Source: Calditrichota bacterium (GTDB taxonomy: Bacteria; Calditrichota; Calditrichia; RBG-13-44-9; J042). Taken from it: a DNA stretch of 45,228 bases. Within the stretch, counting starts at the first letter, position 1, and each line of letters begins with the position of its first letter. The notes beneath the pieces are model-generated. The model did no database searches and was not told the origin of the DNA. It was given only the letters and a program-made list of their open reading frames with translations. Location of the stretch: NCBI GenBank assembly GCA_013150955.1, contig JAADJD010000041.1, positions 1 through 45,228 on the forward strand, given 5' to 3'. A program made the translations under genes and the position numbers. Shown here piece by piece: positions 23,749 through 32,216 of the stretch.

Positions 23749-26325
23749 CTATTGCGCTCGCACCCTCAACTTCTTCGGTCGAATGCGCAGGGGCAGTTTA
23801 TACCGGCGGATGCCATCGTACTGGCAGTAGGCATTGGCCACCGCGGCGGCGGTGGGCACCAGGCCAATTTCCCCCACCCCTTTGGCACCGTAGGGGCCGT
23901 GGGGATCGGGAACTTCCACGGCGACCACTTCAACCCGGGGCATTTCTTTTGCCCGCAAAATTCCCAGCTTCCGCAAGCGGGTGGTTTTGGGCACTCCCTT
24001 CTCCAGCACCAGTTCCTCCGTTAACGCATAGCCCAGGCCCATGTGGATGGCCCCTTCGATTTGCCCTTCAAACAGATTGGGATTGATCACTTTACCCGCA
24101 TCATGGGCAGCAATTACTTTTTCCACCTCGCCATCATCATTCAGGATGACCACCTGGGTGGCGTACCCGTACGAGTAATGGGTGATGATTTCCTCCACAT
24201 CGGCACCCGGCTTGGTGGTCCAGTCACACCGCCATTCGCCCTCGTACACGTTGCCGACCAGCTGCTCCAGCGGTTGCTTTTCCAGGTCCCGTTTCAATTG
24301 TTGACAGGCATTCAACAATGAATTGCCGATGATCGATGTGGCCCGGGAGGCGGTGGTCATTCCAGCGGGGGCTTTTGCAATGGTATCGACGCGCACTTCC
24401 ACAATGTCCGCCGGCAAACCGGTCTCCTGGCAGAAAAACTGAACCGCCATGGTGTGGACTCCCTGTCCCATCTCGGTCCACCCATGGTGAATGATGACCC
24501 GATCCGGGGCCTGAATCTCTATTTTCACTTTGCCTTCATCCGGCATGCCATTTCCAATTCCGGTATTTTTGATGCCACAGGCAATTCCGGCATATTTGGC
24601 GCTGTAAAAGGCATCCTTCACCGCCAGCAGGGCTTCGCGCACCCCGCAGGCCGCCTTAATGATCTGCCCGGTGGCGGTCATGCGTCCCTCCGTCAGCGCA
24701 TTACGGTAGCGAAATTCCCAGCGATCAAATCCCCCCAGCTTGCACAATTCATCGATGCAGCTTTCGATGGCAAAGGTTACCTGATTGACCCCAAATCCGC
24801 GCATGGCGCCACAGGGAATGTTGTTGGTGTAAACGGCTCGACTGACAATGTCCACGTTGGGAATATGGTAGGCCCCGGTGGCGTGACCCGCTGCCCGCTC
24901 CAGCACCTTCATGCCCACAGAGGCGTAAGCGCCGGTATCTCCGATGATGCGGGCCCGCAGGGCCGTCAAATTCCCCTCCGCATCGCAGGCCAGGGTGTAT
25001 TCCATTTTCATGGGATGACGCTTGGGGTGCATCCGGATGGACTCGTCCCGTGTGAGGGTGATTTTCACCGGCTTCTTCAGCAAATGGGCAAACAAGGCCG
25101 TGTGGCCCTGAACAGACAAATCTTCCTTTCCCCCAAATCCCCCTCCATTGGAGACCAGAATCACCCGGACCTTTTCCCGGGGCAGTCGCAGCAATTGGGC
25201 AATTTGCACTTGATCGTCATACACGCCCTGGCCCTGAGAATACACCCGAAGTCCATCGCCTTCCGGAACGGCCAGGCAACTTTCCGGCTCCATGAATGCG
25301 TGTTCGATCATCTGGGTCTCGTAAACGCCGTGGGTCACATGGGCGGCCTCTTTCAGCGCCTGATCCACGTCACCGCGCTGGATGACGGTTTCGGAAAGCA
25401 GATTCCCCCGGGGATGAATTGCCGGACTCTCCGGCTTCAGCGCCTCTTCCGGATCAGTGATCGGCTCCAGCACCTCGTAAGTGACCCGAATGGCGGCCAC
25501 CGCCTGCCTGGCTGCATCTTCCGAAGTCGCCACCACTCCGGCCAGCACATCGCCCACGTAGCGGGTCTCTTCTCCCTCCTGAATCATCAGCGGCCAATCT
25601 TTGACAATGAGGCCGGTGAAGCGTTCTCCGGGAATATCTTTTGCGGTAAACACCCGCACCACCCCGGGAATTTTGCTGGCAGCATCGGTGTCAATCCGAA
25701 TCACCCGGGCACGGGGATGATCACTAAATTTCAATGCCCCGTACAGCATACCCGGCACTTTCATATCGGCAATGAAGGGCCGCTGGCCAAGGACCAGCTT
25801 TTCCGCTTCATATTTCGGGTAGGACTGCCCCACGCCCGTCTGCCGGGGCATTTCCGGCAGCGAGTCGCTCTTCTGTTTCAGCTCCGCAGCATATAAAATG
25901 GCGTCCACAATCTTCTGGTACCCGGTGCAGCGGCAGAGATTGGGCGTTAACGCCTGCCGAACCTTTTCTTCATCGGGCCGGGGATGATGATCCAGTAACA
26001 CTTTTGCCTGCATCACAAAGCCCGGAATGCAATACCCGCATTGAACCCCTCCTTTTTCCACAAACGCGCGGGCAAAAATGCGCTGCAGTTCCGGTTCCAT
26101 GCCCTCTATGGTGATCACGTTTCCATCCGCCACTTTCTTCATGGGAGTCACACAGGAAAGCACCGCCCTGCCATTTAATTCCACCGTACAGGCACCACAG
26201 GCCGCCTGTGGCGAGCAGCCGTCCTTAGGCGAGGTGATCCCCTCGATTTCCCGCAGGTACCTCAACAACGAAAGATCCGGGTCCCCGTCATAAACCCTTT
26301 CCTGACCATTTAACCAGAACCTCAT
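23749..26325 (-). CDS. XdhD-like molybdenum hydroxylase with fused [2Fe-2S] domain (selenium-dependent xanthine dehydrogenase type)
   Basis: This 858-residue enzyme combines an N-terminal ferredoxin domain with the Mo-pterin domains; there is no FAD domain. The first cluster uses C37, C43, C46 and C58 and the second C96, C99, C131 and C133 (QCGYC and LCRCTGY). The Moco part has GGGFGGKEDLS (Glu of the purine site), MRGFG (Arg contacting the substrate) and KGVGEIG near the C-terminus with the catalytic Glu. This domain order matches the family annotated as selenium-dependent xanthine dehydrogenase and XdhD, found with YgfK, SsnA, YgeW and YgeY. The start has AGGAGGT upstream. Electrons must leave to a separate flavoprotein or ferredoxin. 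Which purine it acts on, and whether selenium is needed, cannot be read here. Confidence 0.9.
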   Translation of the reverse strand: MRFWLNGQERVYDGDPDLSLLRYLREIEGITSPKDGCSPQAACGACTVELNGRAVLSCVTPMKKVADGNVITIEGMEPELQRIFARAFVEKGGVQCGYCIPGFVMQAKVLLDHHPRPDEEKVRQALTPNLCRCTGYQKIVDAILYAAELKQKSDSLPEMPRQTGVGQSYPKYEAEKLVLGQRPFIADMKVPGMLYGALKFSDHPRARVIRIDTDAASKIPGVVRVFTAKDIPGERFTGLIVKDWPLMIQEGEETRYVGDVLAGVVATSEDAARQAVAAIRVTYEVLEPITDPEEALKPESPAIHPRGNLLSETVIQRGDVDQALKEAAHVTHGVYETQMIEHAFMEPESCLAVPEGDGLRVYSQGQGVYDDQVQIAQLLRLPREKVRVILVSNGGGFGGKEDLSVQGHTALFAHLLKKPVKITLTRDESIRMHPKRHPMKMEYTLACDAEGNLTALRARIIGDTGAYASVGMKVLERAAGHATGAYHIPNVDIVSRAVYTNNIPCGAMRGFGVNQVTFAIESCIDELCKLGGFDRWEFRYRNALTEGRMTATGQIIKAACGVREALLAVKDAFYSAKYAGIACGIKNTGIGNGMPDEGKVKIEIQAPDRVIIHHGWTEMGQGVHTMAVQFFCQETGLPADIVEVRVDTIAKAPAGMTTASRATSIIGNSLLNACQQLKRDLEKQPLEQLVGNVYEGEWRCDWTTKPGADVEEIITHYSYGYATQVVILNDDGEVEKVIAAHDAGKVINPNLFEGQIEGAIHMGLGYALTEELVLEKGVPKTTRLRKLGILRAKEMPRVEVVAVEVPDPHGPYGAKGVGEIGLVPTAAAVANAYCQYDGIRRYKLPLRIRPKKLRVRAQ

Positions 26326-26352
26326 GGGACCTCCTTTCCTGCAATTTTTACT

Positions 26353-26380
26353 GGTAAAATTAAACCTAAAAAATTTTACC
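26353..26380. promoter_or_regulatory. Inverted repeat upstream of the XdhD-like gene
   Basis: GGTAAAATT and AATTTTACC form perfect 9-bp arms separated by 10 A-rich bases, centred about 40 bp upstream of the XdhD-like start codon. It could be an operator. A related 12-bp palindrome, GTAAAATTTTAC, lies before the hydantoinase gene. Confidence 0.4.
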
Positions 26381-26584
26381 CGAATAGCAACAAAAATTTG
26401 GGAAAAAATGGGGGAACGCTGCGTTCACGCTGGACGCGATCCCGTGCCATTTCCGGAACATTTTCATGAGCAGGCTCAGCCGGCCGTCACCGGATGCATC
26501 GCCGAAAAACCCACCCGGAAGGTTGAATTCCCCTTAAAAAATCCCCAATTTTAGGGAAGCCAGCAACACGTTAAGGAGGCCAAC

Positions 26585-26884
26585 ATGAAAGTCATCTTAA
26601 ATTTCACGGTGGTCCCCATTGGTGTGGGAACCTCCCTTTCAAAATATGTTGCTGCCTGTGAGAAGGTGATCACGGAAATGGGGCTGAAACATCACCTGCA
26701 CGCGAACGGCACCAATGTGGAAGGTGAATGGGACGAGGTGTTTGCCGCCATTAAAAAGTGCCATCAGGTGCTGCACGAGATGGGCGTTCCGCGGATCCAC
26801 ACGTCCATCGAACTGGGCACCCGGACCGACCGGCCCCAGACCATGGAGGATAAGGTAAAGAGCGTGCAGGAGAAGCTGGGCTGA
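26585..26884 (+). CDS. MTH1187-family thiamine-binding protein
   Basis: This is a 99-residue protein of the YkoF-like/MTH1187 (DUF77) family, small ferredoxin-fold proteins that bind thiamine or related ligands. It has the family pattern VVPIGVGTSLSKYVAACEKV, the HANGTNVEGEWDEVF turn and VPRIHTSIELGTRTDRP near the end; length is typical. AAGGAGG lies seven bases upstream of the ATG. It is on the opposite strand to all neighbours, between the XdhD-like and YgfK genes, and so breaks that run. Why it is here is unknown; thiamine salvage is the family-level guess. Confidence 0.9.
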   Translation: MKVILNFTVVPIGVGTSLSKYVAACEKVITEMGLKHHLHANGTNVEGEWDEVFAAIKKCHQVLHEMGVPRIHTSIELGTRTDRPQTMEDKVKSVQEKLG

Positions 26885-26982
26885 ATCCCGCCTCGGAAAT
26901 CCCGGAACACGCACACTTTCCACGCCCCGGCAGGCTGTCGCTGGCTCGGGAGCCTGTCGGGCCCTAAACGCCGGGTGAATCG

Positions 26983-28935
26983 CTACCGGGAAGCCAGCAA
27001 TACAATTGCCGGGTAATTTGCCGGATCGTTTAAAAATCCCTGCAGAAGGGTTTTAAAAATGTGATACGGTTCCAGCGTCAACAAAACATCCCGATTCCCT
27101 TTCACCTGCCAGTTGATTAATTGATCGGTAGCATTCAGCCAGATCTCCGCATCGCGGGTCTTCCAGTAATAGGTTTTCTTTTCCGGATCAAACCGCAGCA
27201 GGTATTCCTCCCCATTTAAGCGCCCCTGCAACGAATACCGATCCGGGAAATAAAATCCATCATATTTCCGGAATTTGCGATAGGTTTCGGCATTCAGGAA
27301 AAATCGTGGCTTTTCGATGAACGGACCGCCATGCTCGGGACAATAGGTATCGCAATTCCCGCACTCATTGCACCAGTCCGCAATATTGGCAATCTGAAAT
27401 GATTTCTCCAGCTGAAAGGTTCCACTGGGGGAATATTCCAGATGATCCCCGGAAATGTGATACTGATGCACCGTACGCTCTCCCGGCTCCGAAGGGATGG
27501 CAAAGTTGGCCGCGTTGGGACATACGGACAGGCACTTGTTGCAGGTTAAACAATCGAACAGTGAAAGGTGGCTATCCACTTTTGGTGGATTCTTCTGATT
27601 CCGCGAATAGTGATATCGAGGATCCTGTACCAGCTGCGAGACGTACCGCTCCATGTTGGCCATTCCCGCTGCCGCAACGGTTTGCTCCTCATTCCCTTCA
27701 CTCGACCGGAGAATGTAGTCCTGAATGGTGTTGACCCCCAGGGCTTCCATTTCTGTTTTCAACTGCTTTAAATAATCGAACAATCGGGTGTAGCCACCGG
27801 TTTTAAGCAGATCGGTACACACAGTAATGGGTGTCAGGTGGCAGCGAACGGCATCGGCGAAATTGTATCTGGAGATTCCCGCCGAAAAGGAGATGGGGAA
27901 TTGGTCGCCCAGCGCCCGGCGGAACCGATAGGCCGCATGCATGGCCAGGACATGCAGCGGGGTTCCCGACAGGTACATGACCTCGTCTTTGAAAAAGTCC
28001 TGATTGTTTTTTACCACCAGGGTATTGGTGAATTTGGCCCCAACACGTTTCCCATGCTGCCGGGCAAACACCTGCAAGCGTTTCATCATATCCACCGCCT
28101 CGTCAAACTGCAGATCGTGCGCAAAGGCCTGTGGATCCAGTTCCAGGTAGGAGTAACCCAGCTGTTCAATCAGTATTTCGCGCACCGCGTCATATCCCAG
28201 CAGCGTGGGATTCATTTTGACAATGACGTGAAAGCCCTGTTCCGCAATCAGGTACTGGACAATGGATTCGATCTCGTCCCGGGGACATCCGTGGAAGGTG
28301 GACAGGGTAACGGAATCCGCAATGTACGGATCCACGGGAAATTTCCGGAATTGGGAAAACTCCGGCGAAAGCGATCGCAACATGGTCTCGATTGCGGCCG
28401 AAGCATCCCGCATATGGCGAAGCCACTGGCTCACCCGATCCGAGGTGATGCCCTTCAGATCGTAACCCACGGACACATCGAATATGGTGCGGTAAAACGG
28501 AGAGCCTTTGGGCACCTCCAGCAACTCCATCTCCTCGATCAATTTAATGAGTACCCAGGCAGTAACGTATTCCTGGTAAGATTCGTCCAGGGTCAGTTCC
28601 TGAGACCATTCCACATTAAAGCCGATGTTTGGTGCGTAAATGCAGGGGCGGGGAATCTCCAGCCGATCCAGGACTTGCACCGTCTTTAGCTCAATGATTC
28701 GGGCGCCCCCCAGAAATGCCAGCACAATATTTTGCGCCAGCTGGGTGTGGGGACCGGAAGCGGGTCCCAGCGGCGTGGCAGCCTCTTTCTCGTGGAATGG
28801 AACCGAAAAATCATACCCTTCAAACCCGGTAAAGAATTTTCGGCGGGGATAACCGTAAATGCGCTGATGCGCTCTCAATTCGGAAGTGATTGCCTTCAAA
28901 TGGGTTCCCAGAGGAATGCCTTTCAGCTCTGCCAT
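26983..28935 (-). CDS. ygfK: YgfK-like iron-sulfur protein lacking the internal FAD/NAD(P) module
   Basis: This 650-residue protein matches the two ends of E. coli YgfK (about 1,030 residues). Residues 1-430 are the dihydroorotate-dehydrogenase-like barrel (ATPLGPASGPHTQLAQNIV, IELKTVQVLDRLEIPRPCI, TLSTFHGCPRDEIESIV, KMNPTLLGYDAVREIL, TDLLKTGGY). At 455-535 come two ferredoxin-type motifs, C462-C465-C468-C472P and C522-C525-C528-C532P, followed by a 115-residue tail. The roughly 400-residue GltD-like flavin/pyridine-nucleotide domain that E. coli YgfK carries between these parts, and its extra Cys motif, are absent, with no sign of a frameshift. YgfK is the electron-transfer partner of XdhD-type enzymes (selenate reductase-like or 2,8-dioxopurine/urate reductive chemistry). 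This form must use another electron donor. The start has GGAG nine bases upstream. Confidence 0.88.
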   Translation of the reverse strand: MAELKGIPLGTHLKAITSELRAHQRIYGYPRRKFFTGFEGYDFSVPFHEKEAATPLGPASGPHTQLAQNIVLAFLGGARIIELKTVQVLDRLEIPRPCIYAPNIGFNVEWSQELTLDESYQEYVTAWVLIKLIEEMELLEVPKGSPFYRTIFDVSVGYDLKGITSDRVSQWLRHMRDASAAIETMLRSLSPEFSQFRKFPVDPYIADSVTLSTFHGCPRDEIESIVQYLIAEQGFHVIVKMNPTLLGYDAVREILIEQLGYSYLELDPQAFAHDLQFDEAVDMMKRLQVFARQHGKRVGAKFTNTLVVKNNQDFFKDEVMYLSGTPLHVLAMHAAYRFRRALGDQFPISFSAGISRYNFADAVRCHLTPITVCTDLLKTGGYTRLFDYLKQLKTEMEALGVNTIQDYILRSSEGNEEQTVAAAGMANMERYVSQLVQDPRYHYSRNQKNPPKVDSHLSLFDCLTCNKCLSVCPNAANFAIPSEPGERTVHQYHISGDHLEYSPSGTFQLEKSFQIANIADWCNECGNCDTYCPEHGGPFIEKPRFFLNAETYRKFRKYDGFYFPDRYSLQGRLNGEEYLLRFDPEKKTYYWKTRDAEIWLNATDQLINWQVKGNRDVLLTLEPYHIFKTLLQGFLNDPANYPAIVLLASR

Positions 28936-29104
28936 CGCCTGCTCCGTTTTTTATTCCATCTTTACAAAGATTTTCCCGAAAATCCAACGGGAATCTCCAC
29001 TTCCCGGAAAAAACTGGCGTCGGGAGGCGGTGAATCTCCCGGCGTGATTCCCCGTTGGAGGTACCTCGAACCGTTTTCCCATACATCCCTATGCACCGGA
29101 ACGA

Positions 29105-30460
29105 TCAGCGCGTCTGATAAAACCGTTCCCATACCCGCCGCGCCACGACGCGTGCTTCGTAGGCAATCTTCTCCTCATCGATGTGAAGCAATTGCCGGTC
29201 GCGCATAATCACCCGGCCATTCACGATGGTCGTATTTACCGGCGCATCAATAAAACCAAACAGAAAATGTCCCCAGATGTTGTCCGGGGTCAACTCGGTA
29301 GGTGCCCAGTAGTCCAGTAAAATCAGGTCTGCCAGGAAACCTTCTTTGACCTGCCCCACCGGTTGCCCGGAAATTTCCCGGTAAATCCGGGGATTGTTTT
29401 TCCAGGCCATGGTCTGGATCTCCTCCCACCCAAAATTGGGATCCTGCAGGGCATGCTTGTGCAACCAGGCCGCCATGCGAACATCCGCCTTAACATCCGG
29501 CGTCATGCCATCGGTACCGATGCCCGCAATCACCCCTCGATTCAATAATCCCAAAATATCCGTTCGCCCCACCGCATTGTTCATATTGGATTGCGGCTGG
29601 TGGGCGATAAATGCTCCCGATTCGGCCAGTAGATCTTTCTCCTTTTCATTCAGGTGAATGCAATGGGCGGCGATTGCCCCCGAAGTTAACACCCCGCTGC
29701 GCACCAGCCGTTCAATGACGCTTTGCTGCCCATATTTCCGGAAGGTCTCTTCCCGATCCACCGCATCCTCCAGCACATGAATATGGCACCCCCGATTTAA
29801 GGTTCGGCTCAAATCCACCGCCGCTTCCAGGGTATTGTCATCCACCGTAAAAGAGGCGTGCAGTCCCACCATGCCATCAAAGGGGTGGGATGGATCGTGC
29901 TGGCGTGCACGCTGACATTCCCTGATATAGCGCTCGTTCTCCCGAAGGCCCTGCTGGGCAATGGCCCTGCCATCGCGATCGGAAACCTCGTAGCACAGGA
30001 TGCCGCGTAATCCCACCTGAGCCAGTGCCGCTTCGATTCGATCCAGGCTGCCATCCACCGCATGGGGACTGGCATGGTGGTCGATAAATGCGGTCACCCC
30101 GGCCTTTGCCGCACCAATCGCCGGTAACAACGCACTGAAATACACCGCTTCGGGATCCAGCGAACGATCCAGGCGCCACCACAAAAATTTCAGAATCTCA
30201 GCAAAATTTCGCGGGGTTTCAGGCAGCGCCAGTCCCCGGGCAAAGGTGCTGTAAAAATGCATGTGCACATTCACCCAGCCAGGCATCAGCAGGCGGCCCC
30301 CGCCATCCAGGACGGGCAAATCGGCATACGCCTCCCGCAACTGTAGTTCGGAACCCACGGCCACAATCCGATTCCCTTGAATGGCCACCGCCCCGTTCCG
30401 GATAACCCGATTTTGTTCATCATTGACAAAAATTTCCACATTGGTAATCAACAGGCTCAT
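29105..30460 (-). CDS. ssnA: SsnA-type amidohydrolase (aminohydrolase of purine-degradation clusters)
   Basis: This 451-residue amidohydrolase-superfamily enzyme is related to guanine and chlorohydrolase-type deaminases. Metal ligands are visible: H-M-H in NVHMHFYSTFARG, His in GLHASF, His in AAHCIH, and Asp in GIGTDGMTPDV. The text VHMHFYSTFARGLAL and TNNPRIYREI-like KNNPRIYREI are characteristic of SsnA, found with YgfK and XdhD. SsnA is proposed to hydrolyse a purine-derived ring. I chose the ATG (MSLLITNV) preceded by GGGGGG; a GTG 12 bp upstream is the only alternative. It lies upstream of ygfK on the same strand with 169 bp between. Repeat copy 5 starts 58 bp upstream of its start codon. 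Confidence 0.92.
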   Translation of the reverse strand: MSLLITNVEIFVNDEQNRVIRNGAVAIQGNRIVAVGSELQLREAYADLPVLDGGGRLLMPGWVNVHMHFYSTFARGLALPETPRNFAEILKFLWWRLDRSLDPEAVYFSALLPAIGAAKAGVTAFIDHHASPHAVDGSLDRIEAALAQVGLRGILCYEVSDRDGRAIAQQGLRENERYIRECQRARQHDPSHPFDGMVGLHASFTVDDNTLEAAVDLSRTLNRGCHIHVLEDAVDREETFRKYGQQSVIERLVRSGVLTSGAIAAHCIHLNEKEKDLLAESGAFIAHQPQSNMNNAVGRTDILGLLNRGVIAGIGTDGMTPDVKADVRMAAWLHKHALQDPNFGWEEIQTMAWKNNPRIYREISGQPVGQVKEGFLADLILLDYWAPTELTPDNIWGHFLFGFIDAPVNTTIVNGRVIMRDRQLLHIDEEKIAYEARVVARRVWERFYQTR

Positions 30461-30517
30461 ATTGCCCCCCACATTTCAATTGCAACCATCAACCATATGG
30501 ACAGAGGTCATCCATTA

Positions 30518-30690
30518 TAAACCCAAATTATGCTTTAAACCACGAATTGCACGAATGAACGCAAATAAAAATAACAAAATACAATGGATTTTATCTGTAT
30601 GAAAATGTGTTTCGGGATTTGTTCGCGATTTTGTTTGTGTTTTTTGTTTCATTCGCGGGATTCGCGGTTTAATGCATTTTCTGGGTTTAT
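30518..30690. repeat. Dispersed palindromic repeat, copy 5 (complete unit)
   Basis: This single unit opens AAACCCAAATTATGC and AAACCACGAATTGCACGAAT and closes TTCATTCGCGGGATTCGCGG and AATGCATTTTCTGGGTTTAT. It is nearly the same length as copy 1. The 300 bp between it and the H-NOX terminator (30691-30993) hold no gene or structure that I can support. Confidence 0.85.
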
Positions 30691-30993
30691 CTGCTGGCTC
30701 CTGTTTTTCAGGGTACCATCCGCATCCGTTCTGCCCTGTCTGAATTTGAAACGATAAAATAGTGCCTGGAAGGAAAGATTCAAAATTTAAAGGGAATTCA
30801 ACAAAACTTTTCCCGACTCACGGGCGGCAGGGATTTGCTTTCCGGATCCCGGCCCCCCGCAATTTCAAGCCTCCCTGCACACCGGGGACGTTTGTGTGAA
30901 AAATTGGTTTTGATTGACACAGACATGGTCGGAACGCAGGCGGTCGTTCAGTGAAATGAGCGATTGGCGGCTATGTTGCCCACGATGGGTGGG

Positions 30994-31033
30994 AAAAAAG
31001 CAGGCCATCAGCGCCCCCCACATGCTGATGACC
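30994..31033 (-). terminator. Rho-independent terminator of the H-NOX gene
   Basis: On the minus strand, GGTCATCAGC and GCTGATGGCC form a stem with 9 of 10 pairs and an 11-base loop, followed by TGCTTTTTTCCC. It starts 24 bp after the H-NOX stop codon, so that gene is terminated as a single unit and does not read into ssnA. Confidence 0.8.
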
Positions 31034-31056
31034 TACCCTCCGCTACCCTGTAATAC

Positions 31057-31596
31057 CTACATTACCCGCAAGCGGATGTGACATTCGGGTGCTCCGTTCA
31101 GCATACACTGGGTTTCGCTTACGGAAATCCGTTCGCCAAAATGATTGGCCACTCCCCGGGCAATACCTTTGGCCAGGGCACACATCTTTCGGGGCGAAGC
31201 GTAAACCAGCAGCAACTCACCGGGACTGATCCGCTGGCATTTCAATTCGGCCGGTCGGGCTCCCGGATTTTTCATACGCACCACCTTGTGAATCACTTCT
31301 TCGGTATTCTCAATCAAATCCAGCGTTTTCCAGTTGGGCTGCACCAGCGCTTTGTACATCTGAAGCAATTGCGGCGCAATGAATTGCCCAAACTCTTCGA
31401 GAATCACCGCCGGCGATTTGTGCGTGATCCGGGCAGCTGCCTGCACCAGCGCTACCGCTTCCTGATCGGGATATTCCTGGATGGCCATGTAAATCCGATT
31501 TCCCAGTCCGGCTTCTTTTAACAGACGCTGCCAGGCCCCCGGGCCAAGGGAATGATCCACAAACTTACGTAATTCGGAGAAAACGATTCCATGCAT
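31057..31596 (-). CDS. H-NOX (heme NO/O2-binding) domain protein, stand-alone
   Basis: This is a 179-residue single-domain H-NOX protein. It opens MHGIVFSELRKFVDHSLG, the standard start of the family. The proximal heme ligand is H103 in LIENTEEVIH, and the propionate-binding YxSxR motif is Y132-A-S134-P-R136. C139, C164 and C172 (the last two in CMLNGAPEC) recall the cysteine cluster that binds zinc in some bacterial H-NOX proteins. Such proteins sense nitric oxide and usually sit next to a histidine kinase or diguanylate cyclase; none is adjacent here. It is monocistronic, with its own terminator, inside the purine-degradation island. A signalling role toward these oxygen-sensitive enzymes is an inference only. 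Confidence 0.85.
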   Translation of the reverse strand: MHGIVFSELRKFVDHSLGPGAWQRLLKEAGLGNRIYMAIQEYPDQEAVALVQAAARITHKSPAVILEEFGQFIAPQLLQMYKALVQPNWKTLDLIENTEEVIHKVVRMKNPGARPAELKCQRISPGELLLVYASPRKMCALAKGIARGVANHFGERISVSETQCMLNGAPECHIRLRVM

Positions 31597-31653
31597 GTCT
31601 GCACCCCCACTTTTTTCTGAATAAAATCGGATCGGGGAGTAAAAAACTTGATA

Positions 31654-31671
31654 AAATTTTTGTAAAAATTT
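31654..31671. promoter_or_regulatory. A/T palindrome upstream of the H-NOX gene
   Basis: AAATTTTT and AAAAATTT form perfect 8-bp arms with a 2-base spacer, 58 bp upstream of the H-NOX start, in a strongly A/T-rich promoter-like stretch (31640-31690). Being only A and T, it may be promoter composition rather than an operator. Confidence 0.3.
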
Positions 31672-31760
31672 AGTAAAATTTCCTTATTTTGCATTTTCAT
31701 TGATTCCAGATCCCGCATCCGCTGGCGCATGATGCGAATCCAGGGCAGACAATGCCTTTC

Positions 31761-32191
31761 ACCCAAACAACGCCTTAAACCGCGAACTACGTGAATGAAA
31801 CCAACCCAGATTATGCATTCGCCTACGAATGACACGAATGAACACCAATAAAAATAATAAAATGCACTTGATTCTATCTGGGTGAAAATGTTTTCCCGGA
31901 CATATTCTCTATTTTATCCCAGATTATGCAATAGCCTACAAATCACGCGAATTAACACAAATAAAACCAATAATATGAATTGGATTGTGTCTGGATGAAA
32001 CTGTGTTCCGGGGTTTATTCGCGATTTTGTTGATATTTTTTAGTTTAATTCGTGTGATTCGCGGTTTCATGCATTATTTGGGTTTATTGATTTTTTTCGA
32101 ATTCATTCGCGTGATTCGTGGTTTAGTGCATTATTTGGGTTAATTGATGTTTATTCGTGTAATTCGTGGCTAAGGCAGAATAGGGGATTAA
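31761..32191. repeat. Dispersed palindromic repeat, copy 6 (composite array of about 430 bp)
   Basis: Left ends occur at 31761 (ACCCAAACAACGCC), about 31802 (AACCCAGATTATGC) and about 31917 (TCCCAGATTATGC). One complete unit runs from there to GCATTATTTGGGTTTATT near 32090. Two more right ends follow (GTGCATTATTTGGGTTAATT near 32145, and AATTCGTGGCTAAGGCAG). It fills the gap between the H-NOX promoter and the 3' end of xdhC. A small GGGG-ATTAAA-CCCC hairpin at 32183-32196 closes it. Confidence 0.85.
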
Positions 32192-32216
32192 ACCCCAGGC
32201 TGTAAATCCAGGAATG

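Noticed and set aside
26983-28935. Frameshifted or pseudogenised ygfK
   Set aside because: The frame is open for 650 codons, has a good start and stop, and all visible conserved motifs before and after the missing module are intact.
1526-32191. CRISPR array as explanation for the repeats
   Set aside because: Units are about 170 bp, palindromic over the whole length and spaced by kilobases or directly stacked; there are no regular short spacers and no cas genes.
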